From: Bradyrhizobium sp. 21
GTDB taxonomy: Bacteria; Pseudomonadota; Alphaproteobacteria; Rhizobiales; Xanthobacteraceae
DNA length: 64,000 nucleotides
NCBI RefSeq assembly: GCF_023073335.1
Contig: NZ_JADPJG010000031.1
Span: 237,845 to 301,844, forward strand
Direction: 5' to 3'
Shown: positions 16,158 through 24,086 of the stretch, piece by piece
How positions within the stretch are numbered: the stretch's first letter is position 1
Layout: the number at the start of each line of letters is the position of its first letter
The notes under the pieces: generated by a model
The model's database searches: none
What the model was told of the DNA's origin: nothing
Seen by the model: the letters and a program-made list of their open reading frames with translations, nothing else
Made by a program: the position numbers and the translations under genes

Positions 16158-17441
16158 TCACCAGCCCAGCAATTCCGCCTTGCGCGGCAGCTCGACGGTC
16201 TTGACCTTCTCGAGCTTGATCGTGCCCTTGGTCATGAGGTCGTTGAGGTCGCCGTCGGTCGCGCCCGCGATCCTGGTGCGGTAGAGATCGACCTTCAGCG
16301 TGCCGCGGTGGTCCTTGTCGGTCCAGGTCGAGGGATTGCAGACGCCTTCCATACCGGCCGGCACCCAATCCTTCTTCTGGTAGAAACCCTTCACGACGTT
16401 GTCGCCGGTGGCGCCGCCGTTCTTGGCGGCCCAGTCGAGCGCTTCCTTCATGTAGAGCGCCGAGCAGACGGCCGCGATGTAGTGCACCGGGCGATAGACC
16501 TTGCCGGTGGGGTCGGACATCTTGGAGATCTCCATCACCGTCTTCATGCCGGGCGCATCGCCACCCCAACTCACCGCGGTGCGCAGCGGGAAGATCACGC
16601 CGTCGGCGGCATCTCCGGCCGTCTTGGCGGCGTTCTCGTCCATGCCCCAGACATTGCCCATGAACTGGATCTCGACGCCGGCAGTCTTGCAAGCCTTCAT
16701 GACGGAGATGTTGGAAGCCGCGGTGTTGCCGAGATAGGCGTAGTTGGCGCCCGAGGATTTCAGGCTCAGGCACTGCGCGCTGTAGTCACCCGGCGCCAGC
16801 GCAAACACCAGCGGCGGCAAAACCTCGAAGCCGAGCTCCTGCGCCATGGCTTCGCCGGCGGCCTTCGGCGCGTTCGGATAGGGGTGGTTGGCGCCCATAT
16901 GGACGAATTTCGGCTTGCCGGACTTGCCTTTGGCCTTCCAGTCCTCGGCGGCCCACATCAGCATCGCGCGCAGCGAGTCCGAATAGCTCGGGCCATAGAA
17001 GAAATTATAGGGCGCGGGCTTGGCCTTGCCGCTGACGCCTTCGGGATCGGTGAGGGCGGCGGCGTAGGAGCCCGAGAGATCGGGGATCTTGTCCTGCGCG
17101 AGGAAGCCGGTCAGCGCCTCGGTGTCGGCGGTGCCCCAGCCCATGATCGCTGCGACCTTGCTGTCCGGCGCCGACCACTTCTTGTACAGCGCGATCGCCT
17201 TCGGCACCTGGTAGCCGTAGTCGTTGGTGTCGACGCTGAGCTGCTTGCCGCCGACGCCGCCGTTCTTGTTGACCCACGCGAAGGTGTCGGCGACGGCCTG
17301 GCCGTAGGGCGTGCCGACGTCGGAGGTGCCGCCGGAATAATCGGCGAGATGCCCGATCGCGATCTGCGCCTGCGCGCCTGCCGAGCCTACGGCGAGCGTC
17401 AGCGCCAGCGATGCGGTGCTCAAAAGGGATTTTGTCTTCAT
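16158..17441 (-). CDS. livK: Liv-type ABC transporter substrate-binding protein
   Basis: 427 residues with a clear Sec signal peptide (MKTKSLLSTASLALTLAVGS, cleaved near AQA) and the periplasmic-binding-protein type I fold: IAIGHLADYSGGTSDVGTPYG, then IMGWGTADTEALTGFL. Length is somewhat above the LivK norm. It captures the ligand in the periplasm for LivHM. The ligand is unknown; the operon's acyl-CoA synthetase suggests a carboxylic acid rather than an amino acid. It follows livM after 45 bases. Confidence 0.9.
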   Translation of the reverse strand: MKTKSLLSTASLALTLAVGSAGAQAQIAIGHLADYSGGTSDVGTPYGQAVADTFAWVNKNGGVGGKQLSVDTNDYGYQVPKAIALYKKWSAPDSKVAAIMGWGTADTEALTGFLAQDKIPDLSGSYAAALTDPEGVSGKAKPAPYNFFYGPSYSDSLRAMLMWAAEDWKAKGKSGKPKFVHMGANHPYPNAPKAAGEAMAQELGFEVLPPLVFALAPGDYSAQCLSLKSSGANYAYLGNTAASNISVMKACKTAGVEIQFMGNVWGMDENAAKTAGDAADGVIFPLRTAVSWGGDAPGMKTVMEISKMSDPTGKVYRPVHYIAAVCSALYMKEALDWAAKNGGATGDNVVKGFYQKKDWVPAGMEGVCNPSTWTDKDHRGTLKVDLYRTRIAGATDGDLNDLMTKGTIKLEKVKTVELPRKAELLGW

Positions 17442-17486
17442 TGGTTGCCTCCTCCTGTTTATTTGTTGGTTAGAGAGTAGCCGCGC

Positions 17487-18560
17487 TCAATGCGAGAACG
17501 GGTAGAGTTTCCAGTACGTCTTGATCTGCCGCCAGCGATGCGCGAGCCCGTCCGGCTCGAACATCAGGAACACGATGATGATCGCCCCGATCGCGATCTC
17601 GCGCAGGAAGGTGATATTGTTGTTGAGAGAGAGCGCCTTGTCGATCGCGCCGCCCTTCAGGTAGACGCTGAGGAGTTCCATCGACTCCGGCAGCAGCACG
17701 ACGAAGGCGGTGCCCATCAGCGTGCCCATGATCGAACCGGTGCCGCCGATGATGATCATGGCGAGGAACAGGATCGAGCGCTCGATGCCGAAACCCTCCT
17801 GCGACACCACGAGCTGGTAGTGCGCATAGAGCGCGCCGGCGATGCCGGCGAAGAAGGCGGCGAGGCCGAACGACAGCGTGCGGTATTTGGTGAGGTTGAT
17901 GCCCATGATCTCCGCGGAGAGGTAATGGTCGCGGATCGCCACCAGTGCGCGGCCGTCGCGCGTGCGCATCAAATTGGTGACGAGGATGTAGCTCGCGATC
18001 ACATAGGCGAGCACGACATAGAAATATTGCCTGTCACCGCGGAGCGCGTAGCCGAAGATCGAGAACGGATTGGCGCTGGCCGGCACCGACCCGCCGGTGA
18101 ACCACTCCGCGCGGGAGAAGAAATCGAGCAGGATGTATTGCGCCGCGAGCGTCGCGATGACGAGGTAGAGCCCCTTCAGTCGCGCCGCCGGGATGCCGAA
18201 GACAAGGCCGACCAGCGCGGTGACAACGCCCGCGAGCGGGATCGCGAAGAACACCGGGATCGGTGCGTTGTTCGAGATGTAGGCCGAGGTAAAAGCGCCG
18301 AGCAGGAAGAAAGCGGCGTGCCCGATCGAGATCTGGCCGGTGAAGCCGACCAGGATATTCAGCCCGAGGGCCGCGATCGAAAAGATGCCGATCTGGATCA
18401 GGATGCTGAGCCAGTATCCGCCAAGGACTTGCGGCACGAGGCAGAGCACCAGCACGCCGGCGATCGCAAAGTTGCGGCTGGTCGTGGTCGGAAAGATCGT
18501 GGTGTCCGCCGCATAAGAGGTGCGGAAGTCACCAGCAGGGATGAGGGCAGGGCCGGCCAT
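17487..18560 (-). CDS. livM: Liv-type ABC transporter permease
   Basis: 357-residue inner-membrane permease with about ten hydrophobic segments. It has LNILVGFTGQISIGHAAFF (the family GQ-SLGHAAF-like motif) and the EAA-like loop GRALVAIRDHYLSAEIMGIN. Three bases separate it from livH, so the two permeases are co-translated. It forms the membrane channel with LivH. Confidence 0.93.
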   Translation of the reverse strand: MAGPALIPAGDFRTSYAADTTIFPTTTSRNFAIAGVLVLCLVPQVLGGYWLSILIQIGIFSIAALGLNILVGFTGQISIGHAAFFLLGAFTSAYISNNAPIPVFFAIPLAGVVTALVGLVFGIPAARLKGLYLVIATLAAQYILLDFFSRAEWFTGGSVPASANPFSIFGYALRGDRQYFYVVLAYVIASYILVTNLMRTRDGRALVAIRDHYLSAEIMGINLTKYRTLSFGLAAFFAGIAGALYAHYQLVVSQEGFGIERSILFLAMIIIGGTGSIMGTLMGTAFVVLLPESMELLSVYLKGGAIDKALSLNNNITFLREIAIGAIIIVFLMFEPDGLAHRWRQIKTYWKLYPFSH

Positions 18561-18563
18561 GAA

Positions 18564-19457
18564 TCAGATCCGCTCGATGTCGTGGGTGCCGAACAGGCCA
18601 TAGGGCTTGATCATCAGCACGATGATGAGGACGTAGAACGGCGCGATCTCGTAGAGATTGCCCCAGTGCAGATATTCGCTGTCGACATATTGCGCGATGT
18701 TCTCGAGCAGCCCGATGATGATGCCGCCGAGCACGGCGCCGCCGACGGAATCGAGCCCGCCGAGGATCGCCGCCGGAAACACCTTGATGCCATAGCCGGC
18801 CAGTCCCGAGGACACGCCGTTCACCACGGCGACCACGATGCCCGCGACCGCCGAGACTGTCGCCGAGATCGCCCAGGCCATTGCGAACACGCTCTTGACG
18901 GAAATGCCGAGCGATTGCGCCACCTGCTGGTTGAACGCGGTGGCGCGCATCGCAAGGCCGTATTTGGAGACGCGGAAGAACCAGGCCATGCCGATCATCA
19001 TCGCCACCGACACCACGAGGCTCATGATATAGACGGTCTGGATCTGGAGCCCAAACAGGCTGACCGACTGGCTTTCGAACACGCGCGGGAACGGCTGCGG
19101 ATTGACGCCGAACATCCATTTCAGCGTCGCCTGCAGCACGGTGGACAGGCCGATCGTCACCATGATGACCGAGATGATGGGCTCGCCGATCATCGGTCTC
19201 AGGATCAGGACCTGGATCGCGATGCCGAACATGAACATGAACACCAGCGTCATCGGCATGCCGATCCAGAACGGCACCTGGTATTTCGCGAGCAGCGCCC
19301 AGCATACCCAGGCGCCGACCAGCAAGAGCTCGCCTTGCGCGAAATTGACGACCTGCGTCGCCTTATAGATCAGCACGAACGACATCGCGACCACGCCATA
19401 GAGCGTGCCGACCACGAGGCCGTTGACCAGGAGCTGAATGAGGAAGGCGGTGTTCAT
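18564..19457 (-). CDS. livH: Liv-type ABC transporter permease
   Basis: 297-residue inner-membrane permease of the LivH family. NGLVVGTLYGVVAMSFVLIY at the N-terminus is the family signature, followed by VNFAQGELLLVGAW; the loop GLAMRATAFNQQVAQSLGI contacts the ATPase. Eight or so hydrophobic segments. It lies between the acyl-CoA synthetase gene (82-base gap with a short hairpin) and livM. Confidence 0.93.
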   Translation of the reverse strand: MNTAFLIQLLVNGLVVGTLYGVVAMSFVLIYKATQVVNFAQGELLLVGAWVCWALLAKYQVPFWIGMPMTLVFMFMFGIAIQVLILRPMIGEPIISVIMVTIGLSTVLQATLKWMFGVNPQPFPRVFESQSVSLFGLQIQTVYIMSLVVSVAMMIGMAWFFRVSKYGLAMRATAFNQQVAQSLGISVKSVFAMAWAISATVSAVAGIVVAVVNGVSSGLAGYGIKVFPAAILGGLDSVGGAVLGGIIIGLLENIAQYVDSEYLHWGNLYEIAPFYVLIIVLMIKPYGLFGTHDIERI

Positions 19458-19475
19458 GGGATATGGTGTCCTTCG

Positions 19476-19500
19476 CCTCTCCCCGCTGGCGGGGAAGAGG
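19476..19500. repeat. Short hairpin in the acyl-CoA synthetase-livH gap
   Basis: CCTCT-CCCCGC (19476-19486) and GCGGGG-A-AGAGG (19489-19500) form a near-perfect hairpin with a two-base loop. It resembles the CCTCTCCCGC hairpins at 29403-29508. No U-tract follows on the transcribed strand, so it is more likely an mRNA-stability or attenuation hairpin than a terminator. Confidence 0.6.
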
Positions 19501-19539
19501 GGTCATCGATCGGCAACGCACTCTGTATCGGAAGCGTGC

Positions 19540-21471
19540 TCACTCCGCGGCCTCCGCGAGCTGCCGCGGTCCACCCAGATCCACCACCCGCAGCGTCGTT
19601 CGCACGCGCTGCGTGGTGCCGTCCTGGAAACGGATCACGGTGTCGACGGGGATGTCGGCGTCGCCGCGGTAGATCGCGTCGATGATGCCTTCGTATTTTT
19701 CGTTGATGACACTGCGGCGCACTTTTCGCGTGCGGGTGAGCTCGCCGTCGTCGGCGTCGAGCTCCTTGTAGAGCAGCAGGAAGCGGGAGATGCGCTGCGC
19801 CGGCGGCAGCGTGACGTTGACGGTCTCCACCTCCTTCCGGAGCAGCGCGTAGACCTCGGGCCGCGAGGCGAGATCGCTGTAGGTCGTAAAGGAGAGCCGG
19901 TTCTTCTCGGCCCATTTCGAGATGATGGAGTAGCGGATGCAGATCATCGCCGCGAGTGCATCACGGCCGGCCCCCAACACCACGGCCTCGGCGATATAGG
20001 GCGAGAACTTCAGCTTGTTCTCGATGAACTGCGGCGAGAAGCGCTCGCCGCGCGAGGTCTCCGCCAGATCCTTGATGCGGTCGATGACGACGAGCTGGCG
20101 GTTGGCGTTGAAATAGCCGGCGTCACCGGACAGCATCCAGCCGTCCCTGATGTCGGCGACGCTTGCCTCCGGATTCTTGTAGTAGCCGAGGAACATGTTG
20201 GGATGCCGCACCACGATCTCGCCGACGCCGTGGACGTCGGCATTGTCGATTCGGATCTCGACGCTGCCGGCCATCGGCACGCCGGTGGTATCAGGATCAA
20301 CCTTGCCCTCGGGATGCAGCGTATAGGCACCTAACAGCTCAGTCTGGCCGTAGAGTGTGCGCAACGGCACGCCCATGGCCTGGAAGAACTTGAAGGTCTC
20401 GGGCCCCAGCGCAGCGCCGCCGGTCGCGGCCGAACGCAGGCGGGTGAAGCCGAGGCGGTCGCGCAGTGCGCGGAACAGGATCGCGTCGGCAAAGCCGGAA
20501 CGCTTGCCGTCTGCGAGCGCGGTGAGACCCGACTTCATGCCGATGTCGAACAGGTATTGCTTGTACGGCGTCGCGTCCATCACCCTGGCGCGGACGTCGG
20601 CTGCGATCGATTCCCAGACGCGCGGTGCAAACAGGACAAACGTCGGCGCGATCTCGCGCAGATCGTTCATCATGGTTTCGGGCTCCTCGACGAAGTTGAT
20701 CTTCATCCGGCAGAGCAGGCCTTTGCCGAGCACATAGACCTGCTCCATGATCCACGGTAGTGGAAGCACCGAGACGTATTCGTCGTCCGGCCCTTTCGGG
20801 TCGAAAGAGAGGTAGGTCGCGCAATGGCCGAGCACGCGGCCGGCGGCGAGCATCGCAAGCTTCGGGTGCGAGGTGGTGCCCGACGTGGTGCAGAGAATCG
20901 CGACGTCCTCGCCCTTGGTGGCATCGACGAGCCGGTCGTAAAGCTCGGGCTCGCGCGTGGCGCGAGCGCGGCCGAGCTCGGCGAATTTCTCGGCCGACAT
21001 CAGCCGCGGGTCGTCATATTTCCGCATGCCGCGCGGATCGGAATAGATGATGTGCTTGAGCCGCGGCACGCGCTCGGCCAGCGCAAGCAGCTTGTCGACC
21101 TGCTCCTCGTCCTCGGCGAAGACGAGCTGGGCCTCGCCATAGGTGAGGAGATAGGCGGCCTCTTCATCCAGCACGTCGCGATAGAGCCCGAGGCTGAGGC
21201 CACCAATCGCGTGAGTCGCAATTTCCGCAGCGACCCAGTCCGGCCGGTTGTCGCCGATGATGCCGACGACATCCTCGCGCCCCAAGCCCAATTCGACGAG
21301 GCCGAGTGCAAAGTCGCGCACGCGGGTGTGGTAGTCATTCCAGGTGAAGGGGCGCCAGAGCCCGAGATCCTTTTCGCGCAACGCGATCTCGTTGCCGTAC
21401 TCCTTCGCGTTGAGCCGGAGCATCTTCGGATAGGTGTCGGCCTGCGCGACGCGGCCCGCGTAATCCATCAT
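19540..21471 (-). CDS. Long-chain-type acyl-CoA synthetase (AMP-dependent synthetase/ligase)
   Basis: 643 residues of the adenylate-forming superfamily: P-loop CTTSGTTSHPKLAM (about residue 215), LYGQTELLGAY, and the SGDAGYFNANRQLVVIDRIKDL hinge region. The insert and length are like eukaryote-type long-chain synthetases rather than E. coli FadD (~560). ATG at 21471 overlaps the livG stop by four bases. Encoding it between livG and livH means the imported ligand is probably an acid that is CoA-activated on entry; aliphatic or aromatic cannot be told. Confidence 0.88.
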   Translation of the reverse strand: MMDYAGRVAQADTYPKMLRLNAKEYGNEIALREKDLGLWRPFTWNDYHTRVRDFALGLVELGLGREDVVGIIGDNRPDWVAAEIATHAIGGLSLGLYRDVLDEEAAYLLTYGEAQLVFAEDEEQVDKLLALAERVPRLKHIIYSDPRGMRKYDDPRLMSAEKFAELGRARATREPELYDRLVDATKGEDVAILCTTSGTTSHPKLAMLAAGRVLGHCATYLSFDPKGPDDEYVSVLPLPWIMEQVYVLGKGLLCRMKINFVEEPETMMNDLREIAPTFVLFAPRVWESIAADVRARVMDATPYKQYLFDIGMKSGLTALADGKRSGFADAILFRALRDRLGFTRLRSAATGGAALGPETFKFFQAMGVPLRTLYGQTELLGAYTLHPEGKVDPDTTGVPMAGSVEIRIDNADVHGVGEIVVRHPNMFLGYYKNPEASVADIRDGWMLSGDAGYFNANRQLVVIDRIKDLAETSRGERFSPQFIENKLKFSPYIAEAVVLGAGRDALAAMICIRYSIISKWAEKNRLSFTTYSDLASRPEVYALLRKEVETVNVTLPPAQRISRFLLLYKELDADDGELTRTRKVRRSVINEKYEGIIDAIYRGDADIPVDTVIRFQDGTTQRVRTTLRVVDLGGPRQLAEAAE

Positions 21472-22289
21472 GCCGCGCTCTCCTGCGCCGGCGAGGCATC
21501 GTCGGGATCGACCAGCACCTCGTCCTCCTCGCCGAGATAGGCGCGCCTGACGTGGGGATCGGCGAGCACGGCGGCCGGATCGCCCTCGGCGATCTTGCGG
21601 CCGAAATCCAGCACCATGACGCGGTGGGAGATATCCATCACCACGCCCATGTCGTGCTCGATCATCACCACCGTCATCCCGAACTCCTCGTTGAGGTCGA
21701 CGATGTAGCGGGCCATGTCCTCCTTTTCCTCGAAGTTCATGCCGGCCATGGGCTCGTCAAGGAGAATGAGACGCGGTTCCAGGGCCATGGCGCGCGCCAG
21801 CTCCACGCGCTTGCGCAGGCCGTAGGAGAGGGTGCCAGCTGGCGCTTTTCGCACAGACTGCAGGTCGAGGAAGTCGATGATCTCCTCAACCTTGCGGCGA
21901 TGCTCGAGCTCTTCCTTGCGCGCACCGGTGAGCCAGTACAGCGAGCCCGTGAGGAAATTGTTCTTCAACAGGTGATGGCGGCCGACCATGATGTTGTCGA
22001 GCACGCTCATATGGTGGAATAGCGCCAGGTTCTGGAAGGTGCGGCCGATGCCGAGCGAAGCGCGCGCATTGGGCGTCAGGCCGGTGATGTCGCGGCCCCG
22101 GTAGAACAGCTGGCCTTCGGTCGGCTTGTAGCGGCCGGAAATGCAGTTCACGATCGAGGTCTTGCCGGCGCCGTTAGGACCGATGATCGAGAACAGCTCG
22201 CCTTCCCTGATGGCGAAGCCGACATCGGTCAGTGCACGAACGCCGCCGAATCGCAAGGACACGCCGCGCACTTCAAGACTGGTAGCCAC
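21468..22289 (-). CDS. livG: Liv-type ABC transporter ATP-binding protein
   Basis: First gene of the operon, 273 residues when started at GTG 22289 (VATSLEVRGVSLRFGG). A GGGAGGGA ribosome site lies eight bases upstream of that GTG, with TTG at 22292 as alternative; a longer in-frame ATG at 22412 adds a non-conserved Arg/Gly-rich stretch. Walker A GPNGAGKTS, LSYGLRKRVELARAM signature, and LILLDEPMAGMNFEEKEDMA are typical of LivG. It energises transport with LivF. Confidence 0.9.
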   Translation of the reverse strand: MATSLEVRGVSLRFGGVRALTDVGFAIREGELFSIIGPNGAGKTSIVNCISGRYKPTEGQLFYRGRDITGLTPNARASLGIGRTFQNLALFHHMSVLDNIMVGRHHLLKNNFLTGSLYWLTGARKEELEHRRKVEEIIDFLDLQSVRKAPAGTLSYGLRKRVELARAMALEPRLILLDEPMAGMNFEEKEDMARYIVDLNEEFGMTVVMIEHDMGVVMDISHRVMVLDFGRKIAEGDPAAVLADPHVRRAYLGEEDEVLVDPDDASPAQESAA

Positions 22290-22619
22290 CAAACGAATCC
22301 CTCCCGGTGATGGCGCATTCAGTGGCGCTCTTCGTCCGTTTCTCTTGGGCGATCCTAGTACGGCTGTGCCGGTCAGGCCATGCAGCAGATGGTCCCGACC
22401 GAGCCGCGCCACTCTCGTTCCCCTTTGGGATCAAAAGCCGCATCGTCCAAGGTGGTCCTCAATAGGGGAAAGCGCTATTTAGAAATGTCTCCCGGCTGAC
22501 AATTCTGCGACAAAGTTTTCGGGCGATAGCAGCCTCCGTCTTTCGTCGGATGGTGGTCGAAACAAGCATGCTGCATTGCAGCAGAAGGAGTGACGTACGG
22601 TGCGGCTGGCTTCGGGATC
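22290..22619. other. Divergent regulatory gap between livG and the Crp/Fnr gene
   Basis: 330 bp without a gene. The livG side holds the GGGAGGGA ribosome site. The centre (about 22460-22530) is visibly richer in A/T and probably carries both promoters, though no convincing -35/-10 pair can be fixed by eye. I looked for FNR/FixK boxes (TTGAT-N4-ATCAA) and found none. A perfect inverted repeat lies at 22569-22583. Confidence 0.6.
22569..22583. promoter_or_regulatory. Perfect 7-bp inverted repeat just upstream of the Crp/Fnr gene
   Basis: TGCTGCA (22569-22575) and TGCAGCA (22577-22583) are exact reverse complements around one T. The site is followed at once by AGAAGGAG. It could be an operator for self-control or an mRNA hairpin hiding the ribosome site. 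Function is inferred only from position and symmetry. Confidence 0.4.
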
Positions 22620-23294
22620 ATGATTTCAGAGGATCAACTGAAGCGCGTCGCCGCCTGGTCGCGCGAGCTCACGCAAGCGGAGATCGAGGTCGCGCGTACC
22701 GGGATCACGGAGCGGTCGTTCGGCACCGGCGAGACCGTGTTCATGCGCGGCGACACGTTCGATTACTGGGCCGGCATGGTCTTTGGCCTGGCCCGGATGG
22801 GCGGGGTCTCGCGCGACGGCAAGGAGACCAGCCTTGCCGGATTGACGGCCGGGGCCTGGTTCGGCGAAGGCAGCGTGCTCAAGAACGAGCCGCGCCGCTA
22901 TGACGTGGTCGCGCTGCGCAACAGCCGCATCGCGCTGATGGAGCGCAGCGCCTTCATGTGGCTGTTCGAGAACAGCGTCGGCTTCAACCGCTTCCTGGTA
23001 CGCCAGCTCAACGAGCGGCTCGGCCAGTTCATCGGCATGCTCGAGGTCAACCGCACGCTCGATGCCACCGCGCGCCTCGCCCGCAGCATCGCCTCGCTGT
23101 TCAACCCGATCCTCTATCCGGAATCGACCGCGCATCTGGAGATCACCCAGGAGGAGATCGGCGCGCTCTCCGGCATGTCCCGGCAGAATGCCAATCGCGC
23201 GCTGAACAGGCTGGAGAAGGAGGGCTTGCTCCGGCTCGAATATGGCGGGGTGACGATCTTGGATATCGATCGGCTGCGTGGGTATGGAGACTAG
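22620..23294 (+). CDS. Crp/Fnr-family transcriptional regulator
   Basis: 224 residues starting MISEDQLKRVAAW; a GTG at 22590 would add ten residues but overlaps the AAGGAG sequence, so ATG 22620 is preferred. The N-terminal cyclic-nucleotide-binding-like barrel (GTGETVFMRGD, GAWFGEGSVL) is followed by a dimer helix and a winged HTH (TQEEIGALSGMSRQNANRAL). The Fnr cysteine cluster is absent, so it is not an oxygen-sensing [4Fe-4S] Fnr. Divergent to the livG operon and hence a candidate regulator of it. Confidence 0.88.
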   Translation: MISEDQLKRVAAWSRELTQAEIEVARTGITERSFGTGETVFMRGDTFDYWAGMVFGLARMGGVSRDGKETSLAGLTAGAWFGEGSVLKNEPRRYDVVALRNSRIALMERSAFMWLFENSVGFNRFLVRQLNERLGQFIGMLEVNRTLDATARLARSIASLFNPILYPESTAHLEITQEEIGALSGMSRQNANRALNRLEKEGLLRLEYGGVTILDIDRLRGYGD

Positions 23295-23411
23295 GGCGTG
23301 TACTCATAAAGTGGGCTTCAGACGCTTAAGCCGAAGTCGCACCGCTCGGTCCTCATCGACTGCTTTTGACCCCGAGCGGTCACCCCCCAAGTGGGATTGC
23401 TCGGTTGAAAG
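23295..23411. repeat. Repeat-like intergenic segment with 9-bp inverted repeat
   Basis: Between the convergent Crp/Fnr and VOC genes. It begins GGGCGTGTACTCATAAA, a motif I associate from memory with decayed repeats in Bradyrhizobium. ACCGCTCGG (23341-23349) and CCGAGCGGT (23372-23380) are perfect inverted repeats 22 bases apart. Could serve as a terminator for both genes or be a leftover of a mobile element. Confidence 0.4.
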
Positions 23412-23846
23412 CTATCTTTTTCCCAAGTCTTGCGCGAAGCGCAGAAGGTAGCCGTCGGGGTCCTGCACCAAAAACTGCCTGTTGCCTCGCTCCTCACCGG
23501 CAATCCGATACCAGGCATCGTGACATTCCCTGTAGAGCGGCCATTCTGCATTCTTTAAAGCGTCGAGAAGTGGCGCGACGGAGCCGACAAAGATTTGGAA
23601 GTTGATACCGCGCCCCAGTGGTCGGTCCAAAACACCAGTTTGCCAATGACCACTGTGCTGTCTGAGCATGACCTGCGCACCCTGAAACTCCAAGTACACG
23701 AATTGACTTTCAGGCCGCTGATAAGCGATCCGGAAGCCGAGGATATCACACCAGAACGTTATGCTCTGATGCAGGTCGAACACATCCATTTCCGGGACCA
23801 GATGAGCAAAGCCGCCAGCGGGTAATCTTTCTTCTGACACAGCCAT
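23412..23846 (-). CDS. VOC-family protein (glyoxalase/bleomycin-resistance type)
   Basis: 144 residues from ATG 23846 (a TTG at 23855 is possible). It shows the two beta-alpha-beta-beta-beta units of the vicinal-oxygen-chelate fold: LVPEMDVFDLHQSITFWCDI at the start of the first and RQFLVQDPDGYLLRFAQ at the end of the second, the latter typical of bleomycin-binding proteins. Such proteins bind a metal or sequester glycopeptide antibiotics. Base composition looks less G/C-rich than its neighbours, suggesting recent arrival; not computed. Confidence 0.8.
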   Translation of the reverse strand: MAVSEERLPAGGFAHLVPEMDVFDLHQSITFWCDILGFRIAYQRPESQFVYLEFQGAQVMLRQHSGHWQTGVLDRPLGRGINFQIFVGSVAPLLDALKNAEWPLYRECHDAWYRIAGEERGNRQFLVQDPDGYLLRFAQDLGKR

Positions 23847-23945
23847 CGCCTGCAAAGTCCTCGCTCGTTTTGTGCCGCGGCAGATTTCGCGATTTCATAT
23901 TGAGATACGCAATCAAAACAACGATCGCAGCGTTGGAGATGACGA

Positions 23946-24086
23946 ATGCTGAAGGGTGACATGCCCGCTAAGGTAGCACAAAGGCGCCATGAGTTGGCAG
24001 CCCTCCGAGAACTAGGGTTTGCAGACCATGAAGTCTGCTGCTGGCCCGACGCGGAAGTCCTGCGACATTCCCCTACCGCGCATTAG
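23946..24086 (+). CDS. Possible small ORF, 46 residues
   Basis: ATG at 23946, stop TAG at 24084-24086, in the gap between the VOC and MFS genes and overlapping the last 14 bases of the antisense MFS gene. The product begins MLKGDMPAKVAQRRHELAAL and is hydrophilic with no recognised domain. Codon use does not strongly favour third-position G/C, so it may be non-coding or the stump of an older gene. Confidence 0.25.
   Translation: MLKGDMPAKVAQRRHELAALRELGFADHEVCCWPDAEVLRHSPTAH

Noticed and set aside
17490..19685. A 731-codon plus-strand open frame over livM/livH
   Set aside because: Extremely charged, repeat-poor and domain-free; it is the antisense of two membrane proteins.
22413..22619. FNR/FixK box upstream of the Crp/Fnr gene
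   Set aside because: No TTGAT-N4-ATCAA or TTGA-N6-TCAA found by eye in the gap.
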